NCBI GenBank assembly: GCA_013821985.1
Contig: PNJQ01000008.1
Span: 1-64,000, forward strand
Source: Opitutus sp.
GTDB taxonomy: Bacteria; Verrucomicrobiota; Verrucomicrobiia; Opitutales; Opitutaceae
Length of the DNA stretch: 64,000 nt
Reading direction: 5' to 3'
Within the stretch, counting starts at the first letter, position 1. Each line of letters begins with the position of its first letter. Below, piece after piece: positions 34,637 to 41,925 of this stretch. Under the pieces are notes generated by a model. It was not told where the DNA came from, made no database searches, and saw only the letters and a program-made list of their open reading frames with translations. Position numbers and translations under genes: made by a program.

Positions 34637-35716
34637 TCAGTCCTCGCCGCGCTTCTCGCGCACGCGCTGGCGGAGCTGCTTCGTCACTTTTTTCCACTCG
34701 GACTTGTTCTTTTGCGAGGCGCGGGGATTGATCCGGCGGACCTCAAAGGCCATTTCGCGCAGCAGGCGTTGGTAACTGTTCCAGCGCGCGAGATCGAGCG
34801 AGCCATCGGCGAGGGCGGCGCACACGGCGCACCCGGGCTCGGTCGTGTGCGAGCAGTCGGTGAACTTGCAGCGCAGCGTCAGCGCCTTGATGTCGCCGAA
34901 AATATCGTCCACCGCGTCGTCCGCCTGCCAGGGCTGGAGTTCGCGCATGCCGGGCGTGTCGATGATAAGCACGCCGTCGGGCGAGACGACGAGTTCGCGC
35001 ATGGTCGTCGTGTGCCGGCCCTTGCCGTCGATGGCCCGGATTTCCTGGGTGAAGAGCACTTCTTCGCCGACGAGTTCGTTGATCAGCGTCGATTTGCCAA
35101 CGCCAGACGAGCCGAGAAATGCGACGGTCGTGCGCGGCTTCAGCCATGGGTGCAGGGGCTTGGTGCCGCCGCGCTTCAGCGCGCTGGTGACGACGATCGG
35201 CACGTCGCGGGTGATCGTTTCGACCTCGGTGCGGCGCTCGGCGGCTTCGCGCGTGAGGTCGGATTTGTTGAGCACGACGACTGGCTGCGCCCCGCTGGAG
35301 CGTGCGGCCGCAAGGTAGCGCTCGATGCGGCGGAGGTTGAAATTAGCGTCGAGCGAACTGACGAGGAAGACCGTGTCGATGTTGGCGGCGACGACCTGCT
35401 CGATGTCGCGTTCGCCCGCGGCCTTGCGGGAAAACTTCGTGCGGCGCGGCAGGACGCCATGGATGAGCGCGCGGGTGTCGTCGCCCGCCAGCGGTTCGAT
35501 CGCCACCCAGTCACCCACGGCCGGCATGTCGGAGATGGCGGTGGTTTCGTTGAGAAACTTGCCGGTGCATTCGGCGAGGCGCGCGGTGTCCGGGGTCGTG
35601 ACTTCCCAAAATCCCTTGAGCTGCAGGGTGACGCGCGCCGGCTGGCGCCCGGCCGCGGCGTGCGGCGCGAAGGCGGAGGCCCATACATCGTTCCAGCCGA
35701 GATCGGCGAGCGTCAT
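34637..35716 (-). CDS. rsgA: Ribosome small subunit-dependent GTPase A
   Basis: 359 residues. Late 30S maturation factor. Circularly permuted GTPase order is visible: VVLNKSDLTREAAERR (G4), then FLGSSGVGKSTLINELVG (G1), GRHTTTMRELV (G2), IDTPGMREL (G3), followed by the zinc-binding CKFTDCSHTTEPGCAVCAAL. An OB-like domain precedes them. The start at 35714-35716 leaves MTLADLGWNDVWASAF; an upstream frame extension is not supported. The C-terminal Lys/Arg-rich tail (ASQKNKSEWKKVTKQLRQRV) is usual. Confidence 0.94.
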   Translation of the reverse strand: MTLADLGWNDVWASAFAPHAAAGRQPARVTLQLKGFWEVTTPDTARLAECTGKFLNETTAISDMPAVGDWVAIEPLAGDDTRALIHGVLPRRTKFSRKAAGERDIEQVVAANIDTVFLVSSLDANFNLRRIERYLAAARSSGAQPVVVLNKSDLTREAAERRTEVETITRDVPIVVTSALKRGGTKPLHPWLKPRTTVAFLGSSGVGKSTLINELVGEEVLFTQEIRAIDGKGRHTTTMRELVVSPDGVLIIDTPGMRELQPWQADDAVDDIFGDIKALTLRCKFTDCSHTTEPGCAVCAALADGSLDLARWNSYQRLLREMAFEVRRINPRASQKNKSEWKKVTKQLRQRVREKRGED

Positions 35717-35766
35717 GGCGGCGAGGTTGGCAGGTGCCCGGAGGGCGGGGCAATGCCGCAGTGCGA

Positions 35767-35803
35767 ATGGGTTGCAAACCATGCGGCTCCTTCGGCAACC
35801 CAT
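35767..35803. promoter_or_regulatory. Inverted repeat in the rsgA / tonB-like divergent region
   Basis: ATGGGTTGC (35767-35775) pairs with GCAACCCAT (35795-35803), 19-nt spacer, in the 128-bp region between two divergent starts. Could be an operator or RNA hairpin; no further support. Confidence 0.35.
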
Positions 35804-35844
35804 GCGGGGGCCGGGGCGGCGTTCATAAGTATCATCATGAGGTT

Positions 35845-36642
35845 ATGATTGCCGTCGATCACCACGCCTCCACGAGTGTCGCGCCCAACCTGCCGGGCGT
35901 TCAATCCCGCGGGAATCCCGCTGCCGGAATTGTGCAGGCAGCGACCCGCGCCTGGCGTTACGATGGCGTGGGCTGGACGCGGATCCCGCTGGTGTTCGCG
36001 GTCTTCGTTTCGATCGGGCTGCACGTTTTTTTCCTCTTCGGGTTCAACAACAAGACGGTCGCCAAACGCGTCGTGGCAACGGAGGAAGTCGAAATCATCC
36101 AGATGACGATGCCGGATTTGGAGGAGGAGAAGCCGGACACCGTCGAGGAACTCACCGAGCAAGCCGACGAAGCGCCGGCGCTGTCGGTGCCGCAGCTGGC
36201 GGACCTGCCGTCGAGCGTGGCGGTCGCGACTTTCACGCAGCCCCTGCAATACACGCCCGACGTCTCCGCGAGTCTCAACGCCGCCAAGGCCACGCAGATC
36301 CCGGTCAACATCGGGCGCAGCCGCAATCTGCAGAACATGGGCACGATCTTCGAAATCTCCCAGCTCGACCGCGTGCCCACGCCGGTAATGCAGCCCGCAC
36401 CCGTCTTCCCGTTTGCCCTGAAACAGACCGTCAGCGAAGCGCACCTGGTGGTGGAATTCATCGTCGATTCCAATGGCGACGTGGTGGCGCCCTTCGTTGC
36501 GAGCACCACGCACACAGGCTTCAACGAGGCAGCCATCGCGGGCGTCGCGAAATGGAAATTCCGTCCCGGCATGAAGGCCGGCAAGCGCGTCAATACGCGC
36601 GTGCGCGTGCCGGTGAATTTCTTCATTTCCGACGAGGATTAA
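35845..36642 (+). CDS. TonB-like energy transducer protein 1
   Basis: 265 residues. One N-terminal transmembrane helix (IPLVFAVFVSIGLHVFFLFG, near residue 50), an acidic/Pro spacer (MPDLEEEKPDTVEELTEQAD) and a C-terminal TonB domain (HLVVEFIVDSNGDVVAPFVA ... AIAGVAKWKFRPGMKAGKRV, ending in FFISDED). It would couple inner-membrane energy to receptors in the outer membrane. ExbB/ExbD genes are not nearby. A related protein is encoded at 38.2 kb with the same plan, including an AWRY segment ahead of the membrane helix. Confidence 0.85.
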   Translation: MIAVDHHASTSVAPNLPGVQSRGNPAAGIVQAATRAWRYDGVGWTRIPLVFAVFVSIGLHVFFLFGFNNKTVAKRVVATEEVEIIQMTMPDLEEEKPDTVEELTEQADEAPALSVPQLADLPSSVAVATFTQPLQYTPDVSASLNAAKATQIPVNIGRSRNLQNMGTIFEISQLDRVPTPVMQPAPVFPFALKQTVSEAHLVVEFIVDSNGDVVAPFVASTTHTGFNEAAIAGVAKWKFRPGMKAGKRVNTRVRVPVNFFISDED

Positions 36643-36803
36643 GAGGGCAACGCGGCTTGTCCGCGAGCGGCCGACGGCCCGGTATCCCAGGGCGAACCGG
36701 TGCGCACGGCTACGCAGCTCTGCGTATGGCAGGGTGCGGTCCGGCGTGATAGAACGACGTTGCGCCGCGGATCAATCCGCGGTCGCCGCAACCCCTGTTC
36801 CCC

Positions 36804-37380
36804 ATGCCGTCGTTCCTCCGTCACGTGTTCCTCACCGCCGTCGCTTGCACGGCTGCTGCCACCGCCTCCGCGCTTTCGCCCAATGACGCCGGCGACCTCG
36901 TGCGCGCCCAGATCCTCATCAACAAAGTGCTGCAGGTCGTGGACAAATACCGGCAGTTCACCGTCGTGCTCGAGGCACCCCAGCCGATTTCCGGCAACAC
37001 CGGCAAATACCTGCTGCCCTACCGCGCGAACGGCGCGATGACCGAGTGGGCCGGCAAAAATCGTCAACGTCGCCGCGAACAAGATTGTCGGTGAAAAAGT
37101 CGGCGAGAAGGCGACCGAGGCGCTGGCCGCGAAGATCCCGTTCGGCGGCCTCGCCGGCGGGCTGATCAAGAAAAAGACCAAGCAAGTCACAGCCAACGCC
37201 CTGTTGGGCGGCCCGGAGTTCATTAAGAAAACCTCCGATCTCTCGTTCGCGAATCTCAACGATTACGCGATTTATCTGCACGTCCGCCACGCGAACTCCG
37301 CCGGTTACCAGCAGGCGCTCGCGGCCGCGATGGCGCTCTATCCGGAACTCGAGGGCGCGTTCGAGGGCGCGATCAAGTAA
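36804..37380 (+). pseudogene. Hypothetical secreted protein, frameshifted
   Basis: The first part (36804 to about 37050) encodes a signal peptide (HVFLTAVACTAAATASA) and a helical segment ending NGAMTEWA. It then runs to an early stop at 37092-37094. The next frame continues smoothly from about 37054 (AKIVNVAANKIVGEKVGEKA, then GGLIKKKTKQVTANALLGGP, to GAFEGAIK) and stops at 37378-37380. Removing one base in the GGGCCGG stretch at 37048-37054 restores a continuous protein of about 190 residues. It is a real indel, a sequencing error or a programmed shift; I favour an indel. No family recognised. Confidence 0.7.
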
Positions 37381-37589
37381 GCCTACCGCACGCAAACGTC
37401 GAAGGTCGCCAGGAAGGTCGGCTGACCGCGGCCGGCCCGCGCGGAAAGCTCCGCCGCGCCACGACGCGCGAGAACAACTTCCTGAACGCGTGCGGGGGAT
37501 GTGTGCCCGCCAGCTCCGGAGAAAAACACCGCGGCCCCGCGCCCCCGATTTTGAGCGCGGGGCCGCGCTGCGTGCGACGGCACCGCCGG

Positions 37590-37907
37590 CTAGGCGGGCG
37601 GCAAATTCGCGAGCAACTTCGAACCCTCGGACCCGGGCCGCCAGAACAGCGCCGTGTGGCCAACGGCGCCCACGCACGTGCAAGCCGCGTCGGTCTCAAT
37701 CTGCGTGCATAACGCGGCACGCTCGTGACGATCCTGACCGCCGGTGAAGCGCAGCTTCACCAGCTCGCGCGCATCGAGCTGCCGTAACAACTCGGCGAGA
37801 AATTCCGTCGTCACGCCTTCGTGGCCGAGCCACACGACGTCGGGACGCGTCTGGCCGAGACCGCGGAGTTTGGTTTTTTGCGCACCGGTGAGCGGAGGAA
37901 GAGACAT
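37590..37907 (-). CDS. yhbY: YhbY/CRS1-type RNA-binding protein
   Basis: 105 residues, the size of stand-alone YhbY proteins that associate with pre-50S ribosomal particles. LTGAQKTKLRGLGQTRPDVVW, LGHEGVTTEFLAELLRQLDA and RELVKLRF are typical of the CRM domain, whose GxxG loop is represented by GHEG. The ATG at 37905-37907 is the only plausible start. It stands alone, divergent from the second tonB-like gene. Confidence 0.88.
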   Translation of the reverse strand: MSLPPLTGAQKTKLRGLGQTRPDVVWLGHEGVTTEFLAELLRQLDARELVKLRFTGGQDRHERAALCTQIETDAACTCVGAVGHTALFWRPGSEGSKLLANLPPA

Positions 37908-38059
37908 GGGGGGATTTTTTCTGCGCGCCAACGGGCACGCGCCCGCGAAGAGACGCCAAACAGTTCGCGGTGAAAAGCACCGAATGACTGTGCAGGTGCG
38001 CGGCGTGCATCGTCCCATGCGCGGGACACGCGCGTCCCGCGTCGCCAACAAATCCCGCT

Positions 38060-38095
38060 TAGCCGAACGGCTAGGCTCGCGTGCCAACACGTTGG
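38060..38095. promoter_or_regulatory. Two dyads upstream of the sigma-54 promoter
   Basis: TAGCCG-AA-CGGCTA (38060-38073) is a perfect dyad, and CCAAC-AC-GTTGG (38084-38095) a shorter one. They sit 30-70 bp upstream of the -24 element, a fitting place for an activator. Binding protein unknown. Confidence 0.4.
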
Positions 38096-38126
38096 TGCGC
38101 GGCGAGCTGCGCCGAGAGTGAGATGT

Positions 38127-38142
38127 TGGCACGTCCATTGCA
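38127..38142 (+). promoter_or_regulatory. Sigma-54 (-24/-12) promoter of the second tonB-like gene
   Basis: TGGCACGTCCATTGCA matches the RpoN consensus TGGCACG-N4-TTGCA at every fixed position, with ten bases between the GG and GC dinucleotides. Predicted start near 38153, giving a leader of about 85 nt. The 330-bp gap 37908-38237 holds no gene. Confidence 0.75.
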
Positions 38143-38237
38143 AAGAGCCGGGCAGCTCCGCGCGCCGCGTTTCCGAAATTTGAAACTTCGTTTCCGCCCC
38201 GCGTGTGAGTCCCTCAACTACGAACTCCACGCCTCTC

Positions 38238-39023
38238 ATGACCACCACAACTGCCACTCTCCGTCATCCCCATCACTTTCCGGGCCGCCCGCGCGCGCAC
38301 GTCGAAGTTGCTCCCGCGCGCCAAATCGCCGCCGGCGCCTGGCGCTATGCCACGCAACCGCGCCGCCGCTTGAGCTACACGGCGGGCCTGCTGCTCTCCG
38401 TCGGATTGCACACGGCGATTTTTTTCGGTTTCAACCGTGACGTCGCGCCGGTGCGCGCCGCTGCCCAAGTGCAGGAGCAGGTCGTGCAGATCGAAATGCC
38501 GCCGCTCACCCCGGAAGAGCCGGAGCAGAAGCTCGAGGAACTCACGGAAACGGCGCCCGCCGAAACCGTCGCGGTCCCGCAGCTCGTCGATGTCCCGACG
38601 ATGGTCGCGCTGAACGATTTCACCCAGCAGATCGATCTGCGCCCGCAGACGGTCGATACCAACGCGCTCCGGCAGATGGCGATTCCGGTCAATCACGGTC
38701 GCGGCGGCGCGGGCGCCGGCAATTTTGGCAACGTCTTCAAGCTCTCCGATCTCGACCGCATCCCGACCGCTGTCGCGCAGCCCGCCCCGCAATTTCCGCA
38801 GAATCTTCCCTCCCACGTCACCGAAGGCCACGTGCTCGTCACGTTCATCGTCGATGCCGACGGCGTCGTGCGTGACCCGAGCGTGCTGAGTTCGTCCGAC
38901 CGCGATTTCGAGCGCTCGGCCGTCACCGGCGTCATGCGCTGGAAATTCCGCCCGGGCATGAAGGGTGGTCGCAAGGTCGCGACGCGCATGGAAGTGCCGA
39001 TCAAATTCGAAATCACCGATTGA
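38238..39023 (+). CDS. TonB-like energy transducer protein 2
   Basis: 261 residues, a paralogue of the protein encoded at 35.8 kb. Transmembrane helix YTAGLLLSVGLHTAIFFGF near residue 55, then a Glu/Pro spacer (MPPLTPEEPEQKLEELTETA) and a C-terminal TonB domain (GHVLVTFIVDADGVVRDPSV ... VMRWKFRPGMKGGRKV). The N-terminal HHFPGRPRAHVE region is unrelated to known motifs. It is preceded by a sigma-54 promoter and followed by a terminator, so it is a one-gene unit. No ExbB/ExbD is near. Confidence 0.87.
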   Translation: MTTTTATLRHPHHFPGRPRAHVEVAPARQIAAGAWRYATQPRRRLSYTAGLLLSVGLHTAIFFGFNRDVAPVRAAAQVQEQVVQIEMPPLTPEEPEQKLEELTETAPAETVAVPQLVDVPTMVALNDFTQQIDLRPQTVDTNALRQMAIPVNHGRGGAGAGNFGNVFKLSDLDRIPTAVAQPAPQFPQNLPSHVTEGHVLVTFIVDADGVVRDPSVLSSSDRDFERSAVTGVMRWKFRPGMKGGRKVATRMEVPIKFEITD

Positions 39024-39077
39024 GCCGGAAACGCCCCGCTCGACGCGGCGCGATTTTTTCCCACGACTGACCGCGAC

Positions 39078-39109
39078 GCGCGCCGGAGATATCCGGCGCG
39101 CTTTCCTTT
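39078..39109 (+). terminator. Terminator after the second tonB-like gene
   Basis: Ten-base-pair stem GCGCGCCGGA / TCCGGCGCGC (39078-39087 with 39092-39101), 4-nt loop, followed by TTTCCTTTT. Confidence 0.85.
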
Positions 39110-39137
39110 TGGATTCTTTCCCGTCGCGCGGGCGCGC

Positions 39138-40697
39138 TTACGGCGCAAACGGCGCGATCGTGCCGGTGTGAAAACGCGCGATGCCGGCGAGCTGATCCGC
39201 CATGAGCCGGTCGTTGCGGCAGCGGGCGAGCTTGCCGGGCCCGCCAAAGGTTGGGTGCAGCTCCGACCATTGGGTGAACACCCCGGGCATCACCAGCCGC
39301 ACGACCGGCGCTTCGAGTGCGCCGTTGGCTCGCCGCGCGGTGTAGTCGCGGTTGCGGCGGCCGAGTTCGGCGTCGAGTTCGGCGGCCAGCAACGGTCCGG
39401 TCGGCGTGCGCATCGTGCCGGGCCGCAGTTCGACCCACCACTCGTGACAACCCTGCACGCGCGGCACCTTGCGGGTGAAATACGGCGCGACGTGAAAATG
39501 GACCGCCTCCCATTGGTTGCGCACGCAGACATCGATCAACGCGTCGCTCAACTCGCGCTCCGTCACCTGTTCGCCAAATGAATTGAGCAGAAATTCGGTG
39601 CGTCCCGTCACGATCAGGCGCGGCGGAGTGGTGGAGACGAAGCGCACGGTGTCGCCCACGATGCAGCGGGCGACCCCGGCCGGCGTGGTGACGACGAGCG
39701 CGTATTCCACGTCGGTCTTCACCTCGGCCAGCGGCAGGCATTGCGGCCGGGACGCGCCGCCACCCTCGGCCGACAATTCCCGCACCGGCAGGAACTCGAA
39801 AAATATTCCCGCGTCCGTAAACAACCGCAGCCCGCCGCGCGCATCACCGTCCTGAGCGGCAAACACCCCTTCCGCGCCCGCGTAAAGTTCGTGGAGCGAG
39901 ACGCGCGCGCCCGCCGCCTCGACCAGGGCTTTTTCCTGAATGCCGAGGATTGTGCCCGTGTGCACGCAGCACTCGAGATTCGGCCAGTGCGCGCCGGCCC
40001 GGGCCGCTTCCTGCAGCAGGGCGATGAGCGCGCCGGGCGTGCCGGCTGCGAGACGCACATCGCGTGCGCCGAGCGCCTGCACGAGCGCGGCGGTTTTCTC
40101 CGCGCCCTCGGGCAATTCGGCGAGCGCCGCGGACGGCGCGGAAAGATTGTGGCGCGACCACTCCGAGAGGCTGGCGCGGACGATCCCGTCCACGTAACCG
40201 GCCCTCGCGCCGTGCGCGGCCATCAGCGCGGTGCTCGGGCCCGTGTGCACGTGCCGGCCCTCGAAAACGGAGATCCGGCCCACGCGCGCCGCGTGCATCA
40301 ACCACGCATCGGTGATCGCTGCCCGAAGATGACGAAACATGTCCGCGGTTACCGGCAGCATCTTCGGCGTGCCATCGACGGTGCCGGCGGTATAGACGAA
40401 ATGCGTGCAGCGTCCCGGCCAGAGCACGTTGGTCGCGCCGCCCGCCATGCGCTCGGTGAACGCGCGGAACTCCGCGCTCGTCCGCAGTGGCACGCGGGCG
40501 CGGAACTCGTCGTAGCTGCTGCGGGCGTGCAAACCGTGCTGCCGGCCGAACTCCGTCTTCTCGAACCGCGTGAGCAGCACGCGAAACGCCGCCCGCTGCT
40601 GCTCCGTGCCGTTGCCCTGCGCGTGCAGGCGCGCGCGCAGCCGGTGGGTCCGAAGCCCGGCGAGAAAATTGACGAGCCGTCGCGGAGCGATCGTCAT
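39138..40697 (-). CDS. GH3-family (auxin-responsive GH3-like) acyl-adenylating protein
   Basis: 519 residues. GH3 features: FEKTEFGRQHGLHARSSYDE, FRARVPLRTSAEFRAFTERM, TNVLWPGRCTHFVYTAGTVD (the adenylate-binding region), YAGAEGVFAAQDGD, and EYALVVTTPAGVARCIVGDT, then RFVSTTPPRLIVTGRTEFLL. Plant GH3 enzymes join amino acids to acyl acids such as auxin through an adenylate; the role of the bacterial branch is not settled. Length is slightly below the plant enzymes. Divergent from the RluA-type gene. No partner genes. Confidence 0.85.
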   Translation of the reverse strand: MTIAPRRLVNFLAGLRTHRLRARLHAQGNGTEQQRAAFRVLLTRFEKTEFGRQHGLHARSSYDEFRARVPLRTSAEFRAFTERMAGGATNVLWPGRCTHFVYTAGTVDGTPKMLPVTADMFRHLRAAITDAWLMHAARVGRISVFEGRHVHTGPSTALMAAHGARAGYVDGIVRASLSEWSRHNLSAPSAALAELPEGAEKTAALVQALGARDVRLAAGTPGALIALLQEAARAGAHWPNLECCVHTGTILGIQEKALVEAAGARVSLHELYAGAEGVFAAQDGDARGGLRLFTDAGIFFEFLPVRELSAEGGGASRPQCLPLAEVKTDVEYALVVTTPAGVARCIVGDTVRFVSTTPPRLIVTGRTEFLLNSFGEQVTERELSDALIDVCVRNQWEAVHFHVAPYFTRKVPRVQGCHEWWVELRPGTMRTPTGPLLAAELDAELGRRNRDYTARRANGALEAPVVRLVMPGVFTQWSELHPTFGGPGKLARCRNDRLMADQLAGIARFHTGTIAPFAP

Positions 40698-40834
40698 GCG
40701 GGCGCACTGAACACCAACCCCTGCGCCGAGGCGAGTGCCGACACCGCCGCACCGGCGAAATTTTCTTAAAACGAAGCGCGTCCCGCCGGGTATTGGTTTG
40801 CGCGCCGGCGGCGCTTCGCGTTGAAACGCCGCGC

Positions 40835-41629
40835 ATGCCGTCGCTGCCCAAGGTGGTTTTCGAGGACGAGGCGCTCATCGCTTTCGACAAGCCGAGCGGA
40901 CTCCTGATCGCGCCCGACCGCTGGGACAAGACGCGCGCCAACCTCATGGGCCTGGTGCACGAGAAATTCGGCCACAGCGTCGCCAACGTCCACCGCATCG
41001 ACGCCGACACCAGCGGCGTCGTGCTTTGCACGAAGACCAAGCCCGCGCTCGATTTCGTCAGCGGGCAGTTCCAGTCCAAAACCGTCGAAAAAGTCTATCA
41101 CGCGGTCGTCGTCTCCGCCGGCCCATGCGCCGCGCCCTGGGCGGGCGGCGCGAAATCGATTGCGTCTCCCGAGGGCACGCTGCCGTACACCTTCCGCGTC
41201 GATCTTGTGCTGAAGGAAGACGACGCCAACCCCGGCCGCATGTGCGTCGTGCGCAAACACGGCAAAGGTTCCGTGACGGATTGCAGGGTGCTCGAGCGTT
41301 TCGGCGCCTTCACGCTGCTCGAATGCCGTCCGCAAACCGGGCGCACGCACCAGATCCGCGTGCACCTCGCGGCGAGCGGCTGGCCGATTCTCAATGATCC
41401 TTTCTACGGCAACGCCACGCGCTTGCTGCTCTCGGATTTCAAGCGCGGCTACAAGGGTCGCGAGGACGAGAAGCCGCTCCTCGCGCGCCTCGCGCTGCAT
41501 GCCAGCGCGCTGACGATCAACCATCCGCTGACGCGCGAGCGGGTGACGATCACCGCGCCACTGCCGCACGATTTCGAAGTCGCGTTGAAATACCTGCGGA
41601 AGTTTGCCGCCGGCGCGAAGCGGCGGTAG
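40835..41629 (+). CDS. RluA-family pseudouridine synthase
   Basis: 264 residues. Catalytic Asp in the motif VHRIDADTSGVVLCTKT, followed by VEKVYHAVV and the substrate-binding RPQTGRTHQIRVHLAASG. The target (rRNA or tRNA position) cannot be told. No S4 domain is present. The start at 40835 is chosen over a TTG at 40793 because residues before PSLPKVVFEDEALIAFDKPS are not conserved. The GH3 gene is divergent upstream. Confidence 0.92.
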   Translation: MPSLPKVVFEDEALIAFDKPSGLLIAPDRWDKTRANLMGLVHEKFGHSVANVHRIDADTSGVVLCTKTKPALDFVSGQFQSKTVEKVYHAVVVSAGPCAAPWAGGAKSIASPEGTLPYTFRVDLVLKEDDANPGRMCVVRKHGKGSVTDCRVLERFGAFTLLECRPQTGRTHQIRVHLAASGWPILNDPFYGNATRLLLSDFKRGYKGREDEKPLLARLALHASALTINHPLTRERVTITAPLPHDFEVALKYLRKFAAGAKRR

Positions 41630-41693
41630 CGCCGCGGGCGAGTCGCCGCCGGCACGGCGGCAACCACCACTGATCTGTGGCTCTGGAAATTTT

Positions 41694-41780
41694 GGAGGGC
41701 GCCGCTCCGTCGGCGCCGCGATCCACTTACGGTTTTCGGACACACGCCACGTTCTCGGCGGCGACGGAGCGCCGGGCTCC
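41694..41780. repeat. Inverted repeat related to 17683-17830
   Basis: Left arm GGAGGGCGCCGCTCCGTCGG (41694-) faces CGACGGAGCGCCGGGCTCC ending at 41780. Arms are close to those of the 17.7-kb element but with mismatches, and the spacer is shorter and unrelated. It lies in the 296-bp gap before the beta-oxidation gene, which has no gene of its own. Confidence 0.65.
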
Positions 41781-41925
41781 ACTTTCCAGAGGGCCGGTCC
41801 GAAAAATCCCGCGCGGCGGCGTGCCTTACCATTGTCATACGGCGACTAATAGTTGGGCGTGCACCCGGGCTTGGCGTTGTCAGCGACGCGCGGCGGCGGT
41901 TCGCTGCGGGGAAGATTTCACCCCT

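Noticed and set aside
35823-35850. Fur-box-like AT-rich segment before the first tonB-like gene
   Set aside because: Too few matches to the 19-bp consensus to support it.
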